Positions 45,490 through 54,873 of a DNA stretch of 64,000 nucleotides are shown here, one piece after another. Source of the DNA: Geothermovivens sp964644845 (lineage in GTDB: Bacteria; Zhuqueibacterota; Zhuqueibacteria; Oleimicrobiales; Geothermoviventaceae); contig CAZXXS010000029.1 of NCBI GenBank assembly GCA_964644845.1, positions 62,001-126,000 on the forward strand, given 5' to 3'. The notes beneath the pieces are model-generated. The model ran no database searches, was not told where the DNA came from, and saw only the letters and a program-made list of their open reading frames with translations. Every line of letters starts with the position of its first letter. Within the stretch, counting starts at the first letter, position 1. The position numbers were made by a program, and so were the translations under genes.

Positions 45490-45518
45490 AATTTACTGAA
45501 AGTTTTTCTCAATGTCAA
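45490..45518 (-). promoter_or_regulatory. Promoter of the peroxiredoxin gene
   Basis: Minus strand: TTGACA, 17 bases, TAAATT, predicted start about 45483, leader about 53 bases. The spacer holds GAAA-AAC-TTTC, a small inverted repeat that could be an operator. Confidence 0.78.
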
Positions 45519-46138
45519 TTTCAATTGCCAACCCGCAGCCCTGGAGCTCTGTACCCAACCCACGGCTGGGTCTGCTTCAACCGAAACCTTGTACGGTGGA
45601 CGGACGCGTCGGTTCGAGCACGCCTGAGCCGGTGATTGCTAACCGGAAGACCGCGCCGCGTTGGACGCGACAAGGTTTACCCTGCCTGGTCAGTCTGTTC
45701 CCGGGAGGTACACGTTTGCCCAGCTTCCGCAGAGCCACCCTTTGTCGACCTGGAAATCTCCCGATCCCGAGACCCGAGCACAAGGTTGGACCGTGGTGTG
45801 TGGTTTGTCGCGGACGGAAGATCCGCAGCAAGTCCGGGAACAGGTGGGTTGTGCCACGCTTCTGGAACCGCATTTCTGCCGTAGACGTCGGTTTGCGACC
45901 GCCCCTTGGGAACCTCAGGAAGGGGGTTTTCTCTCTCAGCCCGCATGTTCTTGTGGAGCAGCAGCTTACTTTGTCCGTGACACGGCCCTGCTGAGGGAGC
46001 GAAACCGAAGGACAACGGCCGTTCAAGTGAATTCGGGTGTGCGGTCGCGAGGGACCCCGGGGATTCAGGAGCCCTTGCAGCTTCGCGTGCCAATCGAGCC
46101 TCAGCAGCGAAAAACTGCAGTGAAGCCCGGTAGCGGGG
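45519..46138. other. Intergenic region, no feature seen
   Basis: About 620 bases between the GH28-like gene end and the peroxiredoxin promoter. Several overlapping frames on both strands, none with start signals. No RNA gene recognised. Confidence 0.4.
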
Positions 46139-47710
46139 TTAACGGATCCCAACTGCTCCCGGCGCAACCTCAGGGGAAAGGCTGACAGCCTGCCCTGCCC
46201 CACCCACGGAACAGTTCAAAAGCTGGATGGCTTTCGACCGTCCGCCTTCTACATGCAGGAACGTTTTCGGTTTTCCCAGCACGGTGCAGTTGATCAAGCG
46301 CGCGGCCCGGACGTCTTTCATCCAGATACAGGCAGGGGTTGAATCGGTGGCGGCAGCCCTCAGACCAGCCACTTCCAGTTGCTGCACGTCGTCGACGAAA
46401 ACGGCGGGCCTGGCGTCCACGTTCTCAAATCGCACGTCGAGCCCAAGAATTCGCAAATCCCGGGCGTGTCGGACGAACAGTCCGTAGCAGGGCAAAGTGC
46501 CGAACATGCGTTTCTTGGGGTAACTGGTTTCTTTTTCCGGAATTTCTCTCTTCACTTCCTGTGCTCGTCCTCCGCCTTTGTAGCTGATGCGGATGTCTCG
46601 CAGCGTGATTCGCTCCACCGGGTGGTTGGGAATCCCAGAAATGAAATCGTTACTCTCCGTAATGTTTTCAGCCTGGATGTTGGAAATGAGCACGTCGGAA
46701 ATGTGGCCAGGTTCGTGGGGCCGCTGGTTTTCTGGCACGCTGTAGGGACGCATGCGGGCGCCCAGTCGAATGCTGAGCACACCGTAGGCGTCGCGGATGG
46801 CGATGTTCGAAATGGTCACATTCCGCAGATCGCCGCCGTCGACGCTGAACAGGTCAATCCCTCGTGTGCCGTAAATGGCGCAATTTGTGATGGCCACGTT
46901 TTCAAAACCACCGAGCGATTCGGTACCGAACTTGATGGCCGATTTCCAGCCGGAGATCACACAGTCGCTGATCACGACGTCCTTGCAGGGTTTGTCCGAC
47001 AGCGACTTTAGCACGATTGCGTCGTCTCCAGAGCTGATGTTGCACCCGGTGATGAGAACCCGCTGGCTGCCGTCGATGTCTAGCCCGTCGTTGTTGGCGT
47101 TGGCGTAGCTCCGCACAGTAACGCCACGGATGCGGACGTCCGTACAACGGATGTAGTCCTGGACCCAGGCCGCTGAATTCCGCAGGGTCAGGCCTTCCAC
47201 GAGGACGTTCCTGCAATTCCTGAAAAGCAGCAGGAAGGGCCTGGGCCTCGGGCCTTTCGGGGGGTAGACGCTCCTGAAGCCACGGCCATCGATTACCCCT
47301 TCTCCCCTTAGACTCACGTTTGTGGCGCTGTCGGCCACAAAAATAGCGTGGCCGAAGGGTTTGCCGTGGCTGTCCCTGAAAGCGGGCTCCCCGCGTGTCA
47401 GTCGGTCTGGATTTCCGCGGATCTCCGCACCTCTGTCCAGCCAGATGGTTACGTTGTTCCGCAGCCGCACGCCGCCCTGAAGGTAGATGCCCGCCGGGAA
47501 ATAAAGCGTTCCACCGCCGCTGCGACTCAGGCGGTCCACCAGATCTTGAACCAGGTCTGTGTTGTCCGTTACGCTGTCGCCGACGGCGCCGAAGTCGCGG
47601 ACGTTCAGCCACGTGGGGCCAGAGGCTGGAACGGCGGCCTGTGGTTTCAAAACCGGACACAGCACAAACACTGCAGCAGCAAAGCCCAGCAACGAATGAC
47701 GTAGCTGCAT
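46139..47710 (-). CDS. Exported GH28-like (polygalacturonase family) beta-helix protein
   Basis: A 523-aa protein with a signal peptide (SLLGFAAAVFVLCPVL, processing near QAAVPAS). An N-terminal pectate-lyase-like start (NVRDFGAVGDSVTDNTDLVQ) leads into a right-handed beta-helix. GH28-type acid segments NNDGLDIDG and SSGDDAIVLKS contain the candidate catalytic Asp residues, while the usual GHG is replaced near SAIKFGTES, so activity may differ from polygalacturonase. AGGAGG precedes ATG 47710. It probably cleaves or binds an extracellular acidic or deoxy-sugar polysaccharide. Confidence 0.87.
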   Translation of the reverse strand: MQLRHSLLGFAAAVFVLCPVLKPQAAVPASGPTWLNVRDFGAVGDSVTDNTDLVQDLVDRLSRSGGGTLYFPAGIYLQGGVRLRNNVTIWLDRGAEIRGNPDRLTRGEPAFRDSHGKPFGHAIFVADSATNVSLRGEGVIDGRGFRSVYPPKGPRPRPFLLLFRNCRNVLVEGLTLRNSAAWVQDYIRCTDVRIRGVTVRSYANANNDGLDIDGSQRVLITGCNISSGDDAIVLKSLSDKPCKDVVISDCVISGWKSAIKFGTESLGGFENVAITNCAIYGTRGIDLFSVDGGDLRNVTISNIAIRDAYGVLSIRLGARMRPYSVPENQRPHEPGHISDVLISNIQAENITESNDFISGIPNHPVERITLRDIRISYKGGGRAQEVKREIPEKETSYPKKRMFGTLPCYGLFVRHARDLRILGLDVRFENVDARPAVFVDDVQQLEVAGLRAAATDSTPACIWMKDVRAARLINCTVLGKPKTFLHVEGGRSKAIQLLNCSVGGAGQAVSLSPEVAPGAVGIR

Positions 47711-48217
47711 TTCAAACCCTCCTGCAAACTGTCCAGAATGGTGCGTCGGGGGACCAGTGGAGCCCGGATTGTTGTCCCGGGGGCGCCCGTGCTGTTTACC
47801 GCGAGACCAAGTCCGGGTGCTGTTCAAAACGGGCCAGAAGTGGTAACCTCACACGAAAGGAGTGCCGCAACGAGGTCTTTCGTTTCGTGCGGCTCTCTCC
47901 GCAAGTTTCGGGTGCGCGTTGGGCCGGCGCAATTCCTTAGTTTTTTCGGCAAGGGGTGGCGTCTCAGTACTGGGCTCATTGCCAGGGCAGCGGGCAGAGC
48001 GCGCTGACCCGGCAGCCTGCACGGCTTTGGTTCCGAAGATTGGCCGAGACGATCCGCAACGGTGTCCGTACCTGGCACCCGTGTCACGCTACAGACTTGG
48101 TGCGCTCTTCGGGGACATTGTTCCGCACAGTCGCAGTGGAACCCTGGGCGAACCAACCGCATTGGTGTTCCCGCTTTGTTCAGAAACCATTCCCGAGGCA
48201 ACTGTGCAGCGGCCGAG
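47711..48217. other. Intergenic region, no feature seen
   Basis: About 500 bases between the EIIB gene end and the GH28-like gene. No EIIC, EIID or HPr gene is hidden here on either strand. No terminator identified. Confidence 0.4.
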
Positions 48218-48697
48218 CTACGCCAGACCGAGGGCTTTCGCCACATTCACGGATTTCGATCCCGGAACGTCCTGAGCCTCCAGAACAACGCCAAGCCTGT
48301 GGAGCTCAGCAAGCACCTGGACGTCGTGGTCATCCACGTAAAGGTAGTCTGTTACCCTGCGCTTACCGTCCTCGTAGTGCATCCCGCCCAGGTTTACCTT
48401 GTCAATCGGTACCCCAGCTTTCACGAGCTCAAGGAAACAGTCTGGCTTTTCAGCCAGAACCAGCGTTCGGTGTTCTTCCGCAAGTGTTTTGAGGTAGGCA
48501 GCTGCGTCCAGTGTGTTCATCACGCGGACCTGAATGGAATCGGTCCCTGACGCTTCCAGAAGCTCCTTTTCCCAGTTTGACCTTGCGATCTCGTCGCTGC
48601 AAACCACGATTTCGTCGGGGTTCAAAACACTTCCCCAACCCACAAGCACCTGGCCGTGGACAAGCCGGTCGTCCACCCTTGCGAGCACAATGCTCAT
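48218..48697 (-). CDS. PTS EIIB, mannose/sorbose family
   Basis: A 159-aa EIIB-Man/Sor protein. The phosphorylated His is His14 in ARVDDRLVHGQVLVGW, the family signature. Other segments (PDEIVVCSDEIARSNWEK, VNLGGMHYEDGKRRVTDYL) fit. It follows EIIA by 17 bases. No membrane components lie downstream, so it may act in a phosphorelay or work with an EIIC/EIID elsewhere. Confidence 0.93.
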   Translation of the reverse strand: MSIVLARVDDRLVHGQVLVGWGSVLNPDEIVVCSDEIARSNWEKELLEASGTDSIQVRVMNTLDAAAYLKTLAEEHRTLVLAEKPDCFLELVKAGVPIDKVNLGGMHYEDGKRRVTDYLYVDDHDVQVLAELHRLGVVLEAQDVPGSKSVNVAKALGLA

Positions 48698-48714
48698 AAT
48701 CCCTCCACTTCAGA

Positions 48715-49101
48715 TCAAGCTGGAAGCAAGGTGATCCCGCGCATTCCGTCTTTGGCGATCATTTGGGCGAGTTCGTCGAGTCCAAGCTGCTCACGCTTGG
48801 TCACGAAAGAAAGTACCATCGGAAGGTTCACGCCAGAAACTACCCTGACGTTAGCAACTTCATGGGCGACGCGTGCCGCCGCGTTCCAGCAGCTCCCGCC
48901 GCGCAGGCTCGCCATGATCAGCACCCCGTCGCGTTCAGCGTAGCCGTGGACAAGAGAACGCAACCTGCTTTGAATGGCACTTAGCGAAAGACCGGTCACG
49001 GAAAGCCCCGCCAGGTGTTCAACAGGCCCGAGGATGCCCGCCGCTGCCTGAATCAGCGCGTCGGCCACCGGTCCGTGTGTAACCAAAATTCCAGCAACCA
49101 T
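48715..49101 (-). CDS. PTS EIIA, mannose family
   Basis: A 128-aa EIIA-Man domain. The phospho-acceptor is His9 in VAGILVTHGPVADALI, and VLIMASLRGGSCWNAAARV is the usual second conserved block. I use ATG 49101 with GAGG six bases upstream; a GTG at 49113 that overlaps the hprK stop is an alternative. It lies between hprK and EIIB. Confidence 0.93.
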   Translation of the reverse strand: MVAGILVTHGPVADALIQAAAGILGPVEHLAGLSVTGLSLSAIQSRLRSLVHGYAERDGVLIMASLRGGSCWNAAARVAHEVANVRVVSGVNLPMVLSFVTKREQLGLDELAQMIAKDGMRGITLLPA

Positions 49102-49109
49102 CCTCAACC

Positions 49110-50069
49110 TCACTCCATGTCGCCTCGCAGGTACGAGGCCTTTGTTTCCAGTAATTTCTTCAGCTTGGCGCTAAATTCCTTCGCGGGATCGATGCCGTAG
49201 ATCTTCAAAAGCTGGTTTAGAGCGATCACTTCCACAATCACGGTGATGTTTTTGCCCGGAATGATCGGCAGGCGAACGATGGGAATTGACACGCCGAGGT
49301 ACTCCGTGTAGTGCTCGTCCAGCCCAAGGCGTTCGTAGTCAACGGAGTCGTCCCAGGCTTCGAGATGCACCTCCACCTCCACCCGCTTTTGCATGCGGAT
49401 GGCTCGGATTCCGAACAGAGCCCGCACGTCGATGATGCCGACGCCGCGGATCTCCATGCGCTGCTGGAGCAACTCGCTGGCCGAGCCCATGAGAATTCCC
49501 CCGGCGGTGCGTACCATGTGCACTACGTCGTCTGCCACGAGTCGGTGGCCGCGCTCAACCAGGTCGAGGGCTACTTCGCTTTTGCCAATGGCGCTTTTGC
49601 CCGTGATGAGCACGCCGATGCCGTACACGTCGACGAGGGTACCGTGGACCATCAGTCGCGGTGCAAACTTCTCGTCCAGATACGAGCTGAGAAGCTGCAT
49701 CAGCTGCGTGGTGTTCAGCGGCGTGGAGAAAATCGTCACTGCCTTTTGGCTGGCAATCTCTTGCAGGTCCGGATTGACCACATTGTTGTTCGTAACAATG
49801 ATGCAGGGGATTTCGAAGGAAAGTACCTTCCTCAGGATCTGACGTCGCTTGCTCGGTGACAGACGGTCCAGGTAGCGTGTTTCCGTATTCCCAACTATTT
49901 GCACACGTCGGTACGTGAAAACCTCCACGAAGCCCGCCAGTGCAAGCCCGGGACGGTGGAGGTCTGGTTCGCTGATCTCCCGATCGAAACTGTACTCGCC
50001 GTTCACCACGGCCAGCTGAAGTTTGCTCCGGTTGTCCTCGAAAAGGGTTCGGACACTCAGCTTCGACAT
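49110..50069 (-). CDS. hprK: HPr kinase/phosphorylase
   Basis: Bifunctional enzyme that phosphorylates and dephosphorylates HPr at a Ser in response to carbon status (319 aa). It has the conserved HGTLVDVYGIGVLITG segment (His143), the P-loop GKSAIGKS (157-164), ERGHRLVADD, and the family signature MEIRGVGIIDVRALFG. GGAGG lies about 11 bases before ATG 50069. It heads the hprK-EIIA-EIIB set. HPr itself is not in the window. Confidence 0.95.
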   Translation of the reverse strand: MSKLSVRTLFEDNRSKLQLAVVNGEYSFDREISEPDLHRPGLALAGFVEVFTYRRVQIVGNTETRYLDRLSPSKRRQILRKVLSFEIPCIIVTNNNVVNPDLQEIASQKAVTIFSTPLNTTQLMQLLSSYLDEKFAPRLMVHGTLVDVYGIGVLITGKSAIGKSEVALDLVERGHRLVADDVVHMVRTAGGILMGSASELLQQRMEIRGVGIIDVRALFGIRAIRMQKRVEVEVHLEAWDDSVDYERLGLDEHYTEYLGVSIPIVRLPIIPGKNITVIVEVIALNQLLKIYGIDPAKEFSAKLKKLLETKASYLRGDME

Positions 50070-50097
50070 GTCCCCATTCGCCTCCGCTGAATAACAA

Positions 50098-50124
50098 ACG
50101 GGCTCCGCGAGGTGCGGAGCCCAG
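50098..50124 (-). terminator. Terminator between the hibernation factor gene and hprK
   Basis: A 9-bp GC-rich stem GGGCTCCGC/GCGGAGCCC with a 5-base loop, then GTTTGTTATT on the minus strand. Confidence 0.75.
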
Positions 50125-50148
50125 TCGGTTTCCAGAACGAACGACGTA

Positions 50149-50508
50149 CTAAGCCAGTTCTTCTGCCTCGCTTTCCGCCTGAGCCTCTTTCTCGCTCAGG
50201 AGTTTTCCAACGCGCTCACCCTCGTAATTCTGCAACTTCCCTTTGTACTTCTTCAGTTGGCGTTCGATCTTTTCCACTGCAAGGTCGACGGATTTGAAGA
50301 TGTCCTCGCTTTTCTCAGCAGCGGTCAACAGCGTACCGTTCACCTTGAGCTGGATCTCGGCGATTTTCTGAAGCTTCTCCTCGTCGAGGATCACCTCGCA
50401 GTCAATGATACCTCTGTAGTACCGCTCAAGCCGATTCACCTCTTTTTGCACGTACTGTTTGAGCCGTTCCGATGGAGTAAAATGCCTTGCAGTGAGTCTA
50501 TAACGCAT
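50149..50508 (-). CDS. Ribosome hibernation promoting factor (RaiA/HPF family, short form)
   Basis: A 119-aa protein that binds the 30S subunit and helps store inactive ribosomes in stasis. The domain covers residues 1-95 (TARHFTPSERLKQYVQKEVN, IQLKVNGTLLTAAEKSEDIF, AVEKIERQLKKYKGKL). It lacks the C-terminal dimerisation domain of long HPF; a short acidic tail ends the protein. AGGAGG lies before ATG 50508. It precedes hprK, a neighbourhood seen in other bacteria. Confidence 0.92.
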   Translation of the reverse strand: MRYRLTARHFTPSERLKQYVQKEVNRLERYYRGIIDCEVILDEEKLQKIAEIQLKVNGTLLTAAEKSEDIFKSVDLAVEKIERQLKKYKGKLQNYEGERVGKLLSEKEAQAESEAEELA

Positions 50509-50621
50509 AGGAACCTCCTATCAGCTGATCATCGGTAGAGTCTGCAAGCCCCTAAGAACCGAAACTGCTGTGAACACCCGGTAAGCACCACCTCCTTTGT
50601 TTGTGGTTCCACCACTCCCGC

Positions 50622-51551
50622 TCACCGCTCCTCCTCGATGTGCCGGGAACGCGGGTGGGCCTGTCGGTACACCTGCTTCAGCCGTTCAGCGGAGACGTGC
50701 GTGTAGATTTGCGTTGTCGACAGGCTGCTGTGTCCCAGCAATTCTTTGACCGCCAGCAGGTCGGCCCCACCGTCCAGAAGATGTGTGGCGAAGGAATGAC
50801 GAAGCACGTGAGGGTGCCACGCCCCTGATTCGTCTACTTCGGAAAGATACTTGCGGACGATCCGCTGCACGGTTCGTCGAGACAGCGGTTTGCCAGAACG
50901 GCCCACAAAGACCGGGCCACGAACGACGCTGCCTGCGCCTGGACGGCTGTTCAGGTAGTCACGCAAAGCCTCCGCAGCGTGCTCGCCCAGCGGCAGAATG
51001 CGTTCCTTGGCGCCTTTGCCGTAGACTTTGATTTGTCGCGTTCGAAAATCCACGTTCTCGATGCGCAAACCAACCAATTCGCCCAGTCGAATCCCTGTGC
51101 CGTAAAAGAGTTCCAAAATCGCAGCGTCCCGTTTGCCTTCGGGGGTTGAGCGGTCTGGCAAAGCCAGCGCCGCCAAAACCACCTCTACCGAGAGCTGCTC
51201 GGGTAGCTTCCTGGGTTGCTTTGGGGCAGCAATGGCTCGCAAGGGATTGGCCTGGTAAAGACCGTGGGAATTCAGGTAGCGAAAGAAGGACCTCAGGCAG
51301 GCAAGTTTCCGCGCGACGGTCCGGCTGTCCAAGCCGCCGCGCGACAACATCCCAAAGTAGTCCCGGAAAACCTGGCGCGTGGGTACCCACCCCACCTCCT
51401 CGCCGTGTTCCTCCCAGAACTCCGCGAACTGACTCAAATCGCTGGCGTAGGCTGCCACTGTGTGCTCGGAGTAATTTCGCTCGACAACCAAGTAGTGCAG
51501 AAAGCGGTCAGCCCACGCGTTCAGATCACGAGTCGAAACCAACGGCCTCAT
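50622..51551 (-). CDS. xerC: Tyrosine recombinase XerC/XerD
   Basis: Site-specific recombinase that resolves chromosome dimers at dif (309 aa). The N-terminal SAM-like domain (residues 1-110) is followed by the catalytic domain with Arg155 (TGIRLGEL), Lys179 (YGKGAKER), His248/Arg251 (HPHVLRHSF), His274 (LGHSSL) and the nucleophile Tyr283 (QIYTH). Its start overlaps the topA end by 26 bases. Linked to topA and smg, it looks like the housekeeping Xer protein rather than a mobile-element integrase; XerC and XerD cannot be told apart from one copy. Confidence 0.93.
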   Translation of the reverse strand: MRPLVSTRDLNAWADRFLHYLVVERNYSEHTVAAYASDLSQFAEFWEEHGEEVGWVPTRQVFRDYFGMLSRGGLDSRTVARKLACLRSFFRYLNSHGLYQANPLRAIAAPKQPRKLPEQLSVEVVLAALALPDRSTPEGKRDAAILELFYGTGIRLGELVGLRIENVDFRTRQIKVYGKGAKERILPLGEHAAEALRDYLNSRPGAGSVVRGPVFVGRSGKPLSRRTVQRIVRKYLSEVDESGAWHPHVLRHSFATHLLDGGADLLAVKELLGHSSLSTTQIYTHVSAERLKQVYRQAHPRSRHIEEER

Positions 51552-53784
51552 CCAGGCTTACGGTTTCCGGGTCGAACTCCTGCTTGCAGGCCGGACACAA
51601 GTAGTACGTCCCGCGCTGGCGGTTCGAGCGCTCCTCCAAGTAAGGGTTGCCACACACGGGACATTTCACATTCACGGGCTTGTGCCAAGTAGCGAAATCG
51701 CACTTTGGGTAATTGCTGCACCCATAGAAGACACGTCCGCGGCGGGTCCGGCGTTCCACGATTTGTCCGTCACATCCTTCGCGCGGGCACGGCACGCCAA
51801 TCGGGTACGGTTTCGTGTTTTTGCATTCTGGGTAGCCGGAACACGCCAGAAAACGACCGAAACGCCCAACTTTCACAATCATCGGCCGACCGCAAACCTC
51901 ACACTTCTCGTTCGTTTCCACGATGTCTTTGTCGGCCGATTTTGTGAAGCTGCACTCGTCCGGGTAACGACTGCAAGCGTAGAAGCGGCCCAGTCTGCCC
52001 CACTTTACAACCAGCGGACTTCCACAGATGGGGCAACGTTCGTCCGTGTTCTCAACCAGAGATTCCTTCAGCGCGTCCGTCTTGCTGTTCATGCGCTCCA
52101 GCGCCCGCTCGAAGGGCCCGTAGAAGGACTTCACAACCGTGAGAAAATCTTTCTTGCCGGACTCGATCTTGTCCAGTTGCTCTTCCATCTGGGCCGTGAA
52201 GCGCACGTTGAAAATATCCGGGAAATTTTCTACCAGGATACGGTTCACCAGGCGCCCGAGCTCTGTTGGCACCAGCTGTTTGCTGGAGCGCTCCACGTAT
52301 TTCCTGTCGAGCAAGGTGCTGATGATCAGCGCGTACGTGGAGGGTCGGCCAATGCCAAGTTCATCCAGCTCCTTCACCAGACTGCTTTCGGTGTAGCGCG
52401 CCGGCGGTTTCGTGAAGTGTTGCTCTGGCAGCAAGTCCACCAGTTTCAACACCTCGTCCATGCGAATTTTCTGCGGCACGGTGGAGCTCTCTTCTTCGTC
52501 CTGGGATTTTTCTTCTTCCCAGACCTGCAGGTAGCCCCTGAAGAGGATCACCGAGCCGGTTGTTCTGAACAGGTACTTGGGCTTTTCCCCTGCCTCGATC
52601 TCGACGGTTGTGCGCTCAAACTTGGCGGGAGCCATCTGGCTGGCCACAAACCGGTTCCAGATGAGTTCGTAGAGTTTGAACTGGTCCGACGTCAGGAAGC
52701 TCTTGATCTTCCGTGGTTCGCGGCTCATCGAGGTCGGCCGAATGGCCTCGTGAGCATCTTGGGCACCAGCCTTCGCCTTGAAGCGCCTGGGTTTGCCAGG
52801 CAAGTAGTCGGTACCGTATGCGGTGGCAATGTAGTCGCGGACAGCCGTTAGAGCCTCGTCTGCAATGCGCGTGGAATCGGTGCGCATGTAGGTGATGAGA
52901 CCAACACTGCCTTCCTCGCCCAGCTCCACACCTTCGTACAACTGCTGAGCAACGCTCATCGTGCGTCGCGCTGTGAAACCGAGCCGTTTGGCGGCCTCCT
53001 GCTGCAGGGTGCTGGTGGTGAAAGGAGGTGAAGGATTGCGCGACACAACGCTTCGCCGCACATCTTTGACGATGAAAATCTGCTGTTTCAGGTCGTCGAC
53101 GATGGCTTGGGCGCGGATCTGGCTGTCGATCTCGGCTTTCTTCCCGTCGATTTTGACCAGCTTGCTCTGAAACGTCTCCTTTTCGGCGTCGCGAAAGGTT
53201 GCCGTGATGGTCCAGTATTCCTGAGGTTCGAACGCTTCGATCTCGTCTTCGCGTTCGCAAATGAGGCGCAAAGCCACGGATTGCACCCGTCCCGCACTTA
53301 GGCCTCGGTAAAGCGTGTTCCACAGAATGGGGCTCACTTTGTAGCCGACCAGCCGGTCCAACACCCGGCGCGCCTTTTGGGCCTGGACTTTGTCCAGATC
53401 CACTTCCAAAGGATGTTCGATGGCTTTCTTGACGGCTGACTCGGTGATCTCGTTGAAGAGGATCCGTTTGATGTTCTGGTTGGCCCGTCGGAGCAATTCT
53501 GAAAGATGCCAGGCAATGGCTTCCCCTTCACGGTCCGGGTCGGTGGCCACGTAGACCACGTCCGATTCCTGAGCCGCCTGTTTCAGCTCTTTCAGAATTT
53601 TCTCTTTTTTGCGGATTTTGACGAAGCGGGGTTCAAAACCGTTCTCGACATCTACCCCCAATTTTCGTTGGGGCAAATCCATCACATGCCCCATCGAATA
53701 CATCACACGGAAACGGTCCCCCAGGAACTTGTTGATCGTTTTGGTTTTCGCGACCGATTCAACGATGACCAGAGATTTTTTCAT
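51526..53784 (-). CDS. topA: DNA topoisomerase I
   Basis: Type IA topoisomerase that relaxes negative supercoils (752 aa). TOPRIM domain: VIVESVAKTKTINKFL, DPDREGEAIAWHL. The active-site Tyr lies in GLITYMRTDSTRI. Four C-terminal Cys zinc-ribbon units follow (starting CPICGSPLVV, CEVCGRPMIV, CPREGCDGQI and CPVCGNPYLE). ATG 53784 has AAGGAAGG upstream and is preferred over a Met 11 codons earlier. Order smg-topA-xerC. Confidence 0.96.
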   Translation of the reverse strand: MKKSLVIVESVAKTKTINKFLGDRFRVMYSMGHVMDLPQRKLGVDVENGFEPRFVKIRKKEKILKELKQAAQESDVVYVATDPDREGEAIAWHLSELLRRANQNIKRILFNEITESAVKKAIEHPLEVDLDKVQAQKARRVLDRLVGYKVSPILWNTLYRGLSAGRVQSVALRLICEREDEIEAFEPQEYWTITATFRDAEKETFQSKLVKIDGKKAEIDSQIRAQAIVDDLKQQIFIVKDVRRSVVSRNPSPPFTTSTLQQEAAKRLGFTARRTMSVAQQLYEGVELGEEGSVGLITYMRTDSTRIADEALTAVRDYIATAYGTDYLPGKPRRFKAKAGAQDAHEAIRPTSMSREPRKIKSFLTSDQFKLYELIWNRFVASQMAPAKFERTTVEIEAGEKPKYLFRTTGSVILFRGYLQVWEEEKSQDEEESSTVPQKIRMDEVLKLVDLLPEQHFTKPPARYTESSLVKELDELGIGRPSTYALIISTLLDRKYVERSSKQLVPTELGRLVNRILVENFPDIFNVRFTAQMEEQLDKIESGKKDFLTVVKSFYGPFERALERMNSKTDALKESLVENTDERCPICGSPLVVKWGRLGRFYACSRYPDECSFTKSADKDIVETNEKCEVCGRPMIVKVGRFGRFLACSGYPECKNTKPYPIGVPCPREGCDGQIVERRTRRGRVFYGCSNYPKCDFATWHKPVNVKCPVCGNPYLEERSNRQRGTYYLCPACKQEFDPETVSLDEAVGFDS

Positions 53785-53930
53785 ACCCCTTCCTTGCCAA
53801 GCGCGCGTCAGAGACACAGTTTACCTGGGCCTCCGGGTACACTCCTGTACCCTACTCCGGCGGTCGCGTCACGACGCTGGTGGAAGCCTGTTTCCAACGG
53901 GGTTGGTAAACGCCCAAGAACGGAAAAGGT

Positions 53931-54398
53931 TCAGTTGATCGACGTGTTTCCCTCGAGAAAAAGAGGAGAACCACCGAACGGGAAATCCGCGTTGAACAAC
54001 ACCGACGCAACAATGGAGCGCATCGTTGCCACGTCGATCGCGTTCATGCCGAGCATCATCGCCCGGTCGACCACGGCTTCCAGCTCCGCTTCGTCGATGA
54101 TGCCCAGTTCGTGCAGCTGAAGCAGGTAGCCGTAAGCATCCGGTTCGATCACCATTCGCTCGGCATCATGCAGGATGCGGAACGACTCGTGTCCAACGCG
54201 ACCGAAATCCTCGTCAACTCTGTCGAGATCCTGATCGAGCCTCTCGAAAAGCCAGGCAAAAGCGGAGCTGATTTCGCTCTCGCTGTAGCCCTGTTCGAGG
54301 AGATCCTGCGACAACGCCTCCAGCCCTCCTGTGCTGCCACCCCTGTTGCGGATCTCCGACATGATGTAGACGAGGATCTCCACCACGCGCTCGCTCAT
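53931..54398 (-). CDS. DUF494/Smg family protein
   Basis: A 155-aa, mostly helical, acidic protein of the Smg family, often found beside topA and dprA; function unknown. Recognisable parts are VVEILVYIMSEIRN, LLEQGYSESEISSAFAWL and the C-terminal ELGIIDEAELEAVVDRAM. A promoter lies at 54462-54489, so it probably heads the topA-xerC transcript. Confidence 0.9.
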   Translation of the reverse strand: MSERVVEILVYIMSEIRNRGGSTGGLEALSQDLLEQGYSESEISSAFAWLFERLDQDLDRVDEDFGRVGHESFRILHDAERMVIEPDAYGYLLQLHELGIIDEAELEAVVDRAMMLGMNAIDVATMRSIVASVLFNADFPFGGSPLFLEGNTSIN

Positions 54399-54461
54399 GT
54401 TTCCTCTCCCTCCAGAGATTCACCGAGCAGTGACTCCCCCGCTCGCATCAGTTTTGCAGGC

Positions 54462-54489
54462 AATTTAGAAAACCACCCCGCAAAATCAA
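54462..54489 (-). promoter_or_regulatory. Promoter of smg-topA-xerC
   Basis: Minus strand: TTGATT, 16 bases, TAAATT; predicted start about 57 bases before the smg ATG. Confidence 0.55.
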
Positions 54490-54828
54490 GTGTTTTTGCC
54501 AAGAATTCATAAGCCTGGCAAATGGCGCGTGACCCCCCGTGTCACAAGTTTGATGCAGCCTCCTCACCCAAAGAGGCGCATCTTCCGAAAATTCATTTAC
54601 CAACGCCCGACGTTCTCGCGGAAAACGTTTTGGATTTGTGACAGAAACTTCTCAGTCTGCACCCCATTTCCGCCCCGTAGAGAAGGGCGGCTGTGTTCTC
54701 CGTTGGCAGTCAACCCAGCCCGGGCGTTCGAAAGTTCGCGCCCACCCTATCACAACGTACCGCCAGTGTTTTGAAGTGAGGACGGGTTTTTACCGGTGTG
54801 GCCCCGTTCTTGTCCATCCCACTGAGCA

Positions 54829-54844
54829 GGTGAGTTTACTCACC
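54829..54844 (-). terminator. Possible terminator of secA
   Basis: Short perfect hairpin GGTGAG-TTTA-CTCACC 30 bases after the secA stop; no T-tract follows, so it may only protect the 3' end. Confidence 0.3.
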
Positions 54845-54873
54845 CCACTTGCGCACCGAATTGGTCCGAACCG

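Larger units (their letters stand above)
54399..54873. other. Intergenic region between secA and smg
   Basis: About 475 bases; contains the smg promoter. No gene or RNA seen in the remainder. Confidence 0.45.

Noticed and set aside
50622..51551. Tyrosine recombinase as evidence of an integrated mobile element
   Set aside because: It is fused by overlap to topA, has XerC/D features, and no att repeats, cargo or tRNA insertion are seen.
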